Assembly: GCA_903844585.1 (NCBI GenBank)
Contig: CAIMUD010000212.1
Coordinates: 1 to 5,899, forward strand
Source of the DNA: an uncultured Actinomycetes bacterium
GTDB taxonomy: Bacteria; Actinomycetota; Actinomycetes; Nanopelagicales; Nanopelagicaceae
Length of the DNA: 5,899 nucleotides
Reading direction: 5' to 3'
The notes under the pieces are model-generated. The model was not told where the DNA came from and did no database searches. It saw only the letters and a program-made list of their open reading frames with translations. Numbering within the stretch: position 1 is the first letter of the stretch; each line of letters opens with the position of its first letter. Below are positions 1 through 5,899 of the stretch, piece by piece. Both the position numbers and the translations under genes were made by a program.

Positions 1-19
1 GGAATAGACTTCCGACCTC
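1..19 (+). promoter_or_regulatory. probable 3' end of a T-box riboswitch leader of ileS (truncated by window edge)
   Basis: The 19 bases before the ileS start contain a small hairpin, GGAA (1-4), loop TAGAC (5-9), TTCC (10-13), followed by G and then ACCTC (15-19) touching the ATG. This is the shape of the 3' half of a T-box antiterminator/antisequestrator. In that element the conserved T-box core (ending ...TGGNACCGC) is followed by a short stem-loop and then a strand that pairs back with AGGT/GAGG upstream of TGGN. Actinobacterial ileS genes are often controlled by translational T-boxes that sense uncharged tRNA-Ile. The decisive TGGN bulge and Stem I would lie just outside the window, so the identification rests on the hairpin, the ACCTC strand and the downstream gene. 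A chance small hairpin remains possible. Confidence 0.5.
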
Positions 20-3000
20 ATGGTATTTCGCCCGATTTCAGCCCAGATCGATCTTGCCGCAATGGAGCACTCGATCCTTGATTTCTGGCGCACCAATGCA
101 ATCTTTGAAAAATCTGTTACTGGTCGAGAAGGCGCACCTACCTGGACTTTTTATGAAGGCCCTCCCACTGCAAACGGTATGCCCGGAACTCACCATATTG
201 AAGCGCGAGTATTTAAGGATGTCTTTCCACGTTTTCACACTATGAAAGGCAAGCAAGTAATTCGTAAAGCAGGTTGGGATTGCCACGGACTACCTGTTGA
301 AATTGCAGTAGAAAAAGAGCTGGGCTTTAATGGCAAAGGTGACATCGAAAAATTTGGTATCTCTGAATTTAACGATAAGTGTCGTGAATCGGTAACTCGT
401 CACGTTGATGCATTTACTGCAATGACTAATCGAATGGGATTTTGGGTTGATTTTGACGAAGCGTATTGGACGATGGCGCCTGCATACGTTGAAAGTGTCT
501 GGTGGAGTCTTTCCCAGATTCACAAAAAGGGGTTGCTCGTTCAAGACCATCGCGTTGCACCTTATTGTCCGCGCTGCGGAACAGGATTATCTGATCACGA
601 ATTAGCACAAGGTTATGAAACAGTGACCGATCCATCTGTATTTGTTCGCTTTCCAATTACATCTGGAGAGCTTAAGGAAATGGGTGCGGCACTACTTGTA
701 TGGACGACTACGCCATGGACTCTTGTTTCAAATACCGCCATCGCAGTAAATCCCAAGGTTAATTACGTTATCGCCAAAGTCACCCATGACGATAAATCTG
801 AAGTTCTTGTTATTGCAGAAGCTCTGCTGGATAAATTACAAGGCGAAGTAGAAATCCTTAGAACCGTTATCGGCAAAGATCTTGAGCGAACAACGTATTC
901 CAGACCATTTGATTTTGTCGAGATTCCAGATGCGCACTTTGTCGTCCTTGCAGATTATGTAACTACTGAGGATGGAACTGGACTAGTTCACCAATCCCCT
1001 GCTTTTGGCGCAGATGACTTACAGGTCTGCCGTGCCTATGGATTGCCAGTTGTGAATCCGGTTGCACCTGATGGACATTTCTTGGCAGATGTAAAGCTTG
1101 TTGGTGGAATGTTTTTCAAGGATGCCGATAAGCCATTAGTTAAAGAGTTAAAGGCTCGTGAATTGCTCTATCGCCACCAACCATATGAACACTCATACCC
1201 ACACTGCTGGCGCTGTCACACAGCACTTATCTATTACGCACAACCATCGTGGTACATCCGTACAACATCAATTAAAGATGAACTTTTGCGCGAAAATGCA
1301 GCAACGAATTGGTATCCAGAAACTATTAAAACTGGCCGCTATGGTGATTGGCTCAACAACAATATTGATTGGGCGCTCTCTCGCAATCGCTATTGGGGTA
1401 CCCCGCTTCCTATTTGGCGATGTGAAAACAAGCACGAAGTGTGTATCGAATCATTAGCAGATCTCGGTGCACGTGCCGGACAAGAATTGTCAGCACTCGA
1501 TCCGCATCGCCCATTCGTCGATGACATAACGTTTGCGTGTACCGAATGTTCAGAGACCATGGTTCGTGTTCCTGAGGTAATTGATTGTTGGTATGACTCT
1601 GGTGCAATGCCATTTGCCCAGTGGGGTTACCCTCATCAAGAAGGTAGCAAAGAAAAATTTGAAGCCTCATACCCTGCCGATTTCATCTGCGAAGCTATTG
1701 ATCAAACTCGTGGTTGGTTCTACACATTGATGACAATTGGAACACTGGTCTTTGATAAATCATCGTATGAAAATGTTCTCTGCCTAGGCCACATCCTTGA
1801 TAAAGATGGCCGCAAGATGAGCAAACACTTAGGAAATGTTCTAGAACCAATGGCTCTGATGGACCAACACGGCGCGGATGCTGTTCGCTGGTACATGTTG
1901 GCTGCAGGTTCGCCATGGTCTTCACGTCGAGTGGGACACGATGCCATTAGCGATGTTGTCCGTAAAACGCTTTTGACGTACTGGAACACAATTTCTTTCC
2001 ATTCACTCTACGCACAGGCTTCTAACTTTGATCTATCGCAATCTCCGCCGCGCAACACGCGCCCAGTTATGGACCGTTGGATAATCTCTGAATTATCACT
2101 TTTGATTAACGAAGTGGACTCTTGCCTCACCAACTTTGATTCACAAGGAGCTGGAAAAGCTCTGGCTCAATTCATTGACGATTTATCCAATTGGTATGTA
2201 CGTCGCTCACGTCGTCGCTTCTGGGATGGCGATGTTGCCGCCCTTGCGACTCTTCACGAGTGTCTTTCAACTCTTACGCGATTGCTTGCTCCAATGATTC
2301 CGTTTATCTCAGAACATGTATGGCAAGAGCTTGTGCGAGCAGTAGATCCATCGGTTGCAGATTCTGTTCATCTATCTGACTTCCCAGTTGCTAACGACGC
2401 AGATATTGACACAAAGTTATCTGCACAAGTTGCCCTGACTCGCAGAATTGTTGAATTAGGAAGAGCTGCTCGCGCAGAGTCGGGGATTAAAATTCGCCAA
2501 CCGCTGCAACGTGCGCTCATCGCAGCAAGTGGCTGGGCCGCATTGCCAGCAGATATGCGCGAACAAATCGCTGATGAATTAAACGTTGCCGACCTTGCAG
2601 ATATTGCAGATGCCGATGGCGATCTTGTAGATATTTCAGTTAAAGCAAACTTTCGTACACTCGGTGCCAAATTTGGTGGCGAAGTACAGGCAATCTCTAA
2701 AGCAATCGCAGCCATAGATGCCACAACGCTAGTTAAGACACTCCGCGCTAAGGGCGCAGCAGAAGTTGCCACATGGAGCATCGAATTAGAGGATCTAGTA
2801 ATCACCGAAGTCCCTCGTACTGGGTGGATGGTTGCTAGTCATGAAGCAGAGAGCGTCGCGTTAGATCTGACACTAACCCCTGAATTAATTGCAGCCGGAA
2901 ATGTGCGAGAAGTTATTCGATTTATTCAAGAAGCTCGGAAAACAAGTGGCTTTGATATCTCGGATCGGATTCGTGTGAAGTGGAATGCACCCCATGACAT

Positions 3001-3130
3001 TGCTAGTGCAGTGGAAGCGGCCCGCGATCACATCAGCGCTGAAGTTTTAGCGACCGAATTTACTCGTGACGCTGGCTTGCCAACACTTGAAGGCGAACTT
3101 GGATTTAATGCGGAGTTGCAAAAGAGTTAA
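20..3130 (+). CDS. ileS: isoleucine--tRNA ligase, type 2 (IleRS2), with GTHH in place of HIGH
   Basis: Cytoplasmic class I synthetase that joins isoleucine to tRNA-Ile using ATP. It is complete at 1036 aa, normal for type 2 enzymes. The Rossmann core opens near residue 40 with the signature region PPTANGMPGTHHIEAR; the usual HxGH is G56-T57-H58-H59. The CP1 editing domain (about 195-400) has WTTTPWTL at 228-235 and GTGLVHQSPAFGADD at 319-333, so post-transfer editing looks intact. Cysteine pairs C183/C186 with C396/C399, and C468/C475 with C507/C510, fit the two zinc sites. SRNRYWGTPLPIW (454-466), CWYDSG (523-528), DQTRGWFY (561-568) and KMSKH (599-603) complete the catalytic half. The anticodon-binding domain starts near M684 and is followed by the type 2 C-terminal region. 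An in-frame TAG at 5-7 and the conserved N-terminus (FRPISAQIDLAAMEHSILDFW) fix the ATG at 20. There is no purine-rich Shine-Dalgarno before it. Convergent with yggT, overlapping by 4 nt. Confidence 0.98.
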   Translation: MVFRPISAQIDLAAMEHSILDFWRTNAIFEKSVTGREGAPTWTFYEGPPTANGMPGTHHIEARVFKDVFPRFHTMKGKQVIRKAGWDCHGLPVEIAVEKELGFNGKGDIEKFGISEFNDKCRESVTRHVDAFTAMTNRMGFWVDFDEAYWTMAPAYVESVWWSLSQIHKKGLLVQDHRVAPYCPRCGTGLSDHELAQGYETVTDPSVFVRFPITSGELKEMGAALLVWTTTPWTLVSNTAIAVNPKVNYVIAKVTHDDKSEVLVIAEALLDKLQGEVEILRTVIGKDLERTTYSRPFDFVEIPDAHFVVLADYVTTEDGTGLVHQSPAFGADDLQVCRAYGLPVVNPVAPDGHFLADVKLVGGMFFKDADKPLVKELKARELLYRHQPYEHSYPHCWRCHTALIYYAQPSWYIRTTSIKDELLRENAATNWYPETIKTGRYGDWLNNNIDWALSRNRYWGTPLPIWRCENKHEVCIESLADLGARAGQELSALDPHRPFVDDITFACTECSETMVRVPEVIDCWYDSGAMPFAQWGYPHQEGSKEKFEASYPADFICEAIDQTRGWFYTLMTIGTLVFDKSSYENVLCLGHILDKDGRKMSKHLGNVLEPMALMDQHGADAVRWYMLAAGSPWSSRRVGHDAISDVVRKTLLTYWNTISFHSLYAQASNFDLSQSPPRNTRPVMDRWIISELSLLINEVDSCLTNFDSQGAGKALAQFIDDLSNWYVRRSRRRFWDGDVAALATLHECLSTLTRLLAPMIPFISEHVWQELVRAVDPSVADSVHLSDFPVANDADIDTKLSAQVALTRRIVELGRAARAESGIKIRQPLQRALIAASGWAALPADMREQIADELNVADLADIADADGDLVDISVKANFRTLGAKFGGEVQAISKAIAAIDATTLVKTLRAKGAAEVATWSIELEDLVITEVPRTGWMVASHEAESVALDLTLTPELIAAGNVREVIRFIQEARKTSGFDISDRIRVKWNAPHDIASAVEAARDHISAEVLATEFTRDAGLPTLEGELGFNAELQKS

Positions 3131-3411
3131 ATAAGTAAAACTAAAGGCATCAACATCTGTATTGCAAAAAACAACACAATGAAGGATAAATCTAGTGAAA
3201 CCCCACCCAAGCGAAGTGGTGGAATAAATCTACGTACAAAGTTCATTGGGCGATCAGTGATTGCATAAATTGCCTCAACAAAGAACAAAATAACGCCACT
3301 TGGTCGCCAAGATGGTTTAAACATTCGCGCGTAATCCAAAATTAAACGACCAAGAAGTGCAAAGAGAAATAATTGCAGAATTAAATGAAGTATCGAACCG
3401 ATCCGCAACAT
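3127..3411 (-). CDS. yggT: YggT family membrane protein
   Basis: Small integral membrane protein of 94 aa, the usual length for single-repeat YggT proteins of actinobacteria. A first hydrophobic segment covers about residues 4-25 and a second about 72-94. Between them lies the family motif, with DRPMNFVRRFIPPLR at 53-67 and LDLSFIVLFF at 73-82. The biochemical function is not established; the family is regularly encoded next to sepF and ftsZ and is thought to act at the cell envelope or in division. It is the last gene of the minus-strand operon, starting 10 nt after the sepF stop, so it is probably co-transcribed. The ATG at 3411 has no clear Shine-Dalgarno; the bases before it read CTTTTAAC, much as at sepF. 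In most actinobacteria divIVA follows this gene, but here the next gene is the convergent ileS, whose stop overlaps this stop in TTAA. Confidence 0.93.
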   Translation of the reverse strand: MLRIGSILHLILQLFLFALLGRLILDYARMFKPSWRPSGVILFFVEAIYAITDRPMNFVRRFIPPLRLGGVSLDLSFIVLFFAIQMLMPLVLLI

Positions 3412-3421
3412 GTTAAAAGTT

Positions 3422-3880
3422 TCAGCTCTGGTTAAAGAAACTTGCTTCAGCAGCAGCTGTTTTATCTTCGCTACTTACCTTGACATTTGCAGGTGAGAGT
3501 AGGAAAACTTTTGAAGTCACACGTTCGATTGTTCCGTGGTGACCAAATACCAGTCCACTTGCAAAATCTACAAGACGCTTACGTTCTGATTCGTCCATGT
3601 CAGTTAAGTTAATGATGACCGGATTACCAAGACGATAGTGCTCACCGAGTGTGCGAGCTTCATTATAAAAACGTGGATGCAAAGTAATGATTCGATCAAG
3701 TACTGGAAGATCTAATTGAGGAGCTGCATCCGATGTGACAACACTTGTTACGTGACGTGCTTCGCGAGTGCGAATACGAACATCAGGAACGCGAGGCGCA
3801 GAAGTTTCTACTGAATTTACGATCTCTGGATCATCAACTAAACCAAGGTAGTTTGCGACACGGCGCATTGCATTCGACAT
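3422..3880 (-). CDS. sepF: cell division protein SepF, FtsZ membrane anchor
   Basis: Cytoplasmic, membrane-associated division protein of 152 aa. The N-terminus MSNAMRRVANYLGLVDD is the amphipathic membrane-targeting helix typical of actinobacterial SepF. A variable, charged linker follows to about residue 58. The globular SepF (DUF552) domain spans about 60-136, with LDRIITLHPRFYNEA (61-75), VIINLTDMD (88-96) and the glycine-containing turn VFGHHGTIERVTSKVFLLSP (111-130) used in dimerisation. In actinobacteria, which generally lack FtsA and ZipA, SepF binds the FtsZ C-terminal peptide and tethers the ring to the membrane; that peptide is visible in the ftsZ of this window. The open frame extends 32 codons upstream, to 3976, but that part runs antiparallel-free inside yggS in another frame and does not resemble SepF, so the ATG at 3880 is preferred. 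It begins 10 nt after the yggS stop. No strong Shine-Dalgarno is visible. Confidence 0.95.
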   Translation of the reverse strand: MSNAMRRVANYLGLVDDPEIVNSVETSAPRVPDVRIRTREARHVTSVVTSDAAPQLDLPVLDRIITLHPRFYNEARTLGEHYRLGNPVIINLTDMDESERKRLVDFASGLVFGHHGTIERVTSKVFLLSPANVKVSSEDKTAAAEASFFNQS

Positions 3881-3890
3881 GGTTAAAAGG

Positions 3891-4568
3891 TTACTGGGGT
3901 GCCGGGCGGGAACCGAGGATTGAACTGCCAACTCGAATATGTGTCGCACCGTGGATAATTGCCGATTCGAAGTCATTACTCATGCCAGCAGATAAGTACT
4001 TCGCCACCGGATAAGAAGCCTTAAAATCACTATGAATAGCGCCCAATTTTTCATATGCTTCATTACTGCCGACATCTAGTGGGGCAACGGACATAAGTCC
4101 CATCAGGTCGAGATTGGAAGAGCCCATGACCGCATCGGCTAACTCTGATAAATCCGAAGGCTGTGCGCCACCTCGGCCTTGCGCGCCATCTAGTGAAACT
4201 TGCAAGAAAACTCCGATGCGATGTGCCGCGACTTTATCGAGTGACTGAATATGTCGAAGCTCATCGAGTGAGTGAATCACCTGGGCCCATGATGCAATTG
4301 ATTTCAATTTATTACTTTGAATCTGCCCCTGAAAATGCCATGTACCGGCAACAGCAGCTGCCTTTGGAGCCGCATCACCATCTCGGTTTTCTCCATAGTG
4401 ATGAAGATTTAAACTTGCCAATATGTGCACATCGCTGATCGGGAAAGTCTTTGTTACTGCGATCAATGTAATTTCATCATTGGCTCTGTGCGCAGCTTTG
4501 GCAGCAGCGTCCATCTGACTTTGCACTGTTGCTAAGTTGCGCGCAATTTCGTCATAGCGAGAAGTCAT
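3891..4568 (-). CDS. yggS: YggS/PROSC family pyridoxal phosphate homeostasis protein
   Basis: Cytoplasmic PLP-binding protein of 225 aa, with the fold of the alanine racemase N-terminal barrel but no known catalytic turnover. It carries and balances pyridoxal 5'-phosphate and affects amino acid pools. The PLP lysine is K40 in ITLIAVTKTFP (33-43). Other family signatures are YGENR (58-62), WHFQGQIQSNK (77-87), GLMSVAP (157-163), LSAGMSNDFESAI (192-204) and the phosphate-binding end HIRVGSSILGSR (210-221). Its ATG lies in ATGA shared with the pgeF stop (4565-4568), a 4-nt overlap that suggests translational coupling. A weak GGCAGG sits about 12 nt upstream. Position between pgeF and sepF is the standard actinobacterial order; a direct division role is not shown for it. 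Confidence 0.95.
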   Translation of the reverse strand: MTSRYDEIARNLATVQSQMDAAAKAAHRANDEITLIAVTKTFPISDVHILASLNLHHYGENRDGDAAPKAAAVAGTWHFQGQIQSNKLKSIASWAQVIHSLDELRHIQSLDKVAAHRIGVFLQVSLDGAQGRGGAQPSDLSELADAVMGSSNLDLMGLMSVAPLDVGSNEAYEKLGAIHSDFKASYPVAKYLSAGMSNDFESAIIHGATHIRVGSSILGSRPAPQ

Positions 4569-5230
4569 AATCTAATTAAACCTGCCTGACGTCCGGTGCG
4601 ACGGGATTTGCGGTAAGAAAATAAGTCATCATCTTCTCGTGTGCAACGAGAGTCAACGTGGCTTTCAATTGAAAGTTTCGCCAAATCTGCAACAAGTGCT
4701 GTGGGCAGGTCTAACGCGGGAGAACCTGCTGATGTCTTACTTCGGGCACTTGGATGTATTGATATGACTTCTTCATACGTCACTTGATCCACTTCATAAC
4801 AAGGACCGCATATAGATGGTCCCAGCTTTGCCGTGATCTCATCTGCTCCTAGTTCGCGCATGATGTTCACCGTCTTTGATGCAACACCGTTGACCAAACC
4901 ACGTCGTCCAACATGAACGGCTGCGATTACGTTCTGGCTTGAGAGTAATAATGGAATGCAATCTGCGACCAATACTGCCAACGTAATGCCAGGAACATTT
5001 GTAACTAGGCCATCGCAGGTAAGGATCTGATCCGTAGGAGCTGAAATGACTTCTACGTTATTTCCATGAACTTGATTCATGTAAACGGTTTTTCCGTGCA
5101 CATTCTCGATTACATCTCTATTGCGCAAAACTGTCTCTGGCTCATCATCGACGTGCAACGCTAAATTAAGGGAAGAAAAATCGCCTTGGCTATATCCGCC
5201 AAGGCGATCGGTGAAGAATGTAAAGCTCAC
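4565..5230 (-). CDS. pgeF: PgeF/YfiH (DUF152, laccase-domain) protein: peptidoglycan editing factor / purine nucleoside enzyme
   Basis: Cytoplasmic protein of 221 aa from the DUF152 (multi-copper polyphenol oxidase, YfiH/LACC1) family. The E. coli member prevents misincorporation of L-serine into peptidoglycan precursors, and other members have purine nucleoside phosphorylase and adenosine deaminase activity; which applies here is not shown. The metal site residues are present: H55 in NQVHG, C91 in ADCIPLLL and H106 in AAVHVGRRG. Other signatures are TDRLGGYSQGDFSSLNLA (7-24), CDGLVT (72-77), GPSICGPCYEV (137-147) and the C-terminal TGRQAGLIRL (212-221). The start is GTG at 5230, only 2 nt after the ftsZ stop, and the family N-terminal motif begins within a few residues, so a later start is unlikely. 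No strong ribosome binding site is visible, so reinitiation after ftsZ is plausible. Codons 8-17 also form a terminator-like hairpin. Confidence 0.95.
   Translation of the reverse strand: MSFTFFTDRLGGYSQGDFSSLNLALHVDDEPETVLRNRDVIENVHGKTVYMNQVHGNNVEVISAPTDQILTCDGLVTNVPGITLAVLVADCIPLLLSSQNVIAAVHVGRRGLVNGVASKTVNIMRELGADEITAKLGPSICGPCYEVDQVTYEEVISIHPSARSKTSAGSPALDLPTALVADLAKLSIESHVDSRCTREDDDLFSYRKSRRTGRQAGLIRL
5173..5208 (-). terminator. intragenic terminator-like hairpin between ftsZ and the rest of the operon
   Basis: Read on the minus strand, ATCGCCTTGGC (5208-5198), a 7-nt loop (5197-5191) and GCCAAGGCGAT (5190-5180) form a perfect 11-bp stem, followed at once by TTTTCTT (5179-5173). This is the layout of an intrinsic terminator. 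It starts 24 nt after the ftsZ stop and lies wholly inside the 5' end of pgeF, covering codons 8-17. On the plus strand no T-tract follows, so any activity should be directional. It could set the ftsZ transcript 3' end and attenuate pgeF-yggS-sepF-yggT. The U-tract is interrupted by a C, and part of the symmetry could come by chance from the encoded residues, so activity is unproven. Confidence 0.5.
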
Positions 5231-5232
5231 TC

Positions 5233-5899
5233 TTATTTCATGAAATCTGGAACATCAATTTCATCTTCGGCGACGAGTTCTTCAAAGGTAACGCGAGGAC
5301 GAGGTGTGAAGTCAGATTCGAGATCTAACGCCACAGCCAGTGGATCATTGCTTGCAACTGGATTGGCATTGCCGGCTAATGTTGCAGCATTGATAACAGG
5401 AACTGAAACCTTCTTTGGTTCTCCCCCATCAAATCCCGCAGCAATAACCGTGATTCGTACTTCATCACCGAGTGCGTCATCGATTGTTGTTCCAAAGATG
5501 ATCTTTGCATTGGGATGAGCAGCTGCCTGAACTAATTCGCACGCTTCATTTATTTCAAACAAACCTAAATCAGATCCGCCAGCAACAGAGAGTAGAACGC
5601 CCATAGCGCCATCAATTGATGCTTCAAGTAGTGGACTAGAGATTGCTAATTCAGCTGCACGGATTGCGCGATTTTCACCACGTGCTGAACCAATTCCCAT
5701 AAGGGCTGATCCTGCACCAGTCATAACAGTTTTCACATCTGCAAAGTCAAGGTTGATTAAACCTGGTTGCGTAATTATTTCTGTAATTCCCTGAACACCG
5801 GAGAGCAATACTTGATCTGCACTCTTAAATGCATCCACTGCAGTAATTGAACGATCGGAGATTGCAAGCAAGCGATCATTTGGAATAACAATAAGAGTA
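5233..5899 (-). CDS. ftsZ: cell division protein FtsZ, C-terminal part (gene continues past window end)
   Basis: Tubulin-like GTPase that polymerises into the cytokinetic ring. The window holds the last 221 residues; the reading frame continues through the right edge (TLIVIPNDRLLAISDR...), so the TTG near 5871 is not a start. The GTPase N-terminal domain, including GGGTGTG, lies outside. Visible are the core helix H7 region, the T7 synergy loop GLINLDFADVKTVM that completes the neighbour's GTPase site, ALMGIGSARGENRA, and the C-terminal domain with SDLGLFEINEA, IIFGTTIDDALGDEVRITVIAAGFD. A short variable linker of about 45-50 residues leads to the acidic tail EDEIDVPDFMK, the conserved actinobacterial peptide bound by SepF, which is encoded three genes downstream. 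It is the most upstream gene seen in the operon; its promoter is outside the window. Confidence 0.98.
   Translation of the reverse strand, partial: TLIVIPNDRLLAISDRSITAVDAFKSADQVLLSGVQGITEIITQPGLINLDFADVKTVMTGAGSALMGIGSARGENRAIRAAELAISSPLLEASIDGAMGVLLSVAGGSDLGLFEINEACELVQAAAHPNAKIIFGTTIDDALGDEVRITVIAAGFDGGEPKKVSVPVINAATLAGNANPVASNDPLAVALDLESDFTPRPRVTFEELVAEDEIDVPDFMK

Noticed and set aside
1814..1828. KMSKH instead of KMSKS/KMSKR in IleRS
   Set aside because: The last position varies in type 2 enzymes, and both catalytic lysines are present.
2368..2805. 145-codon minus-strand open frame inside ileS
   Set aside because: Low-complexity Ser/Ala/Arg-rich translation typical of an antisense shadow; the plus strand here is the conserved ileS C-terminal region.
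3311..3325. Short CTTGG-TCG-CCAAG inverted repeat inside yggT
   Set aside because: Only 5 bp, with no T-tract on either side; expected by chance in a window of this size.
3881..3976. A 32-codon N-terminal extension of sepF starting at 3976
   Set aside because: It lies inside yggS in another frame, does not look like SepF, and the family N-terminal amphipathic helix begins exactly at the ATG at 3880.
4904..4930. PgeF has HVGRRG where many family members have HAGWRG
   Set aside because: The metal-binding histidine is kept, and actinobacterial members commonly differ at the tryptophan; it looks like a lineage variant, not a defect.
5869..5871. TTG as a start of a 212-aa FtsZ-like protein
   Set aside because: The frame continues to the window edge with conserved FtsZ residues (VIPNDRLLAISDR), so the gene is cut by the window rather than short.

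Overview
The window looks like a housekeeping stretch from a streamlined, moderate-GC actinobacterium. The evidence is the gene order ftsZ-pgeF-yggS-sepF-yggT, typical of the actinobacterial division cluster, together with actinobacterial-type protein sequences (IleRS of the Streptomyces-like type 2 class, FtsZ ending in DVPDFMK, SepF starting MSNAMRRVANYLGL). Base composition is clearly lower in GC than in Streptomyces or Mycobacterium, and genes overlap or sit 2-10 nt apart. A freshwater Nanopelagicales (acI)-like lineage is a reasonable guess, but it is inference.

Layout: positions 1-19 appear to be the last bases of a T-box riboswitch leader, cut by the window edge. They lead directly into a complete ileS on the plus strand (20-3130). 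From the other side, a tight minus-strand operon reads ftsZ (3' part only, 5899-5233), pgeF (5230-4565), yggS (4568-3891), sepF (3880-3422) and yggT (3411-3127). ileS and yggT converge, and their stop codons overlap in one TTAA palindrome. There is no gene-free stretch of 300 bases or more, and I see no mobile element, CRISPR array, tRNA or rRNA.

How the genes work together: FtsZ forms the division ring. SepF anchors FtsZ to the membrane by binding its C-terminal tail, and both partners are visible here. YggT is a small membrane protein regularly found beside sepF. YggS handles pyridoxal phosphate homeostasis. PgeF is a multicopper-oxidase-like (DUF152) enzyme implicated in peptidoglycan fidelity and purine metabolism. 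ileS charges tRNA-Ile and is a neighbour rather than part of the division pathway.

I do not see a new multi-gene system. The points worth a second look are: (1) a terminator-shaped hairpin encoded inside the first codons of pgeF, just after ftsZ; (2) an IleRS with the class I HxGH signature changed to GxHH, a form linked to extreme mupirocin resistance; (3) the probable T-box end abutting the ileS start with no room for a normal Shine-Dalgarno; (4) absence of divIVA from its usual place after yggT, with ileS in the opposite orientation to that in Streptomyces.
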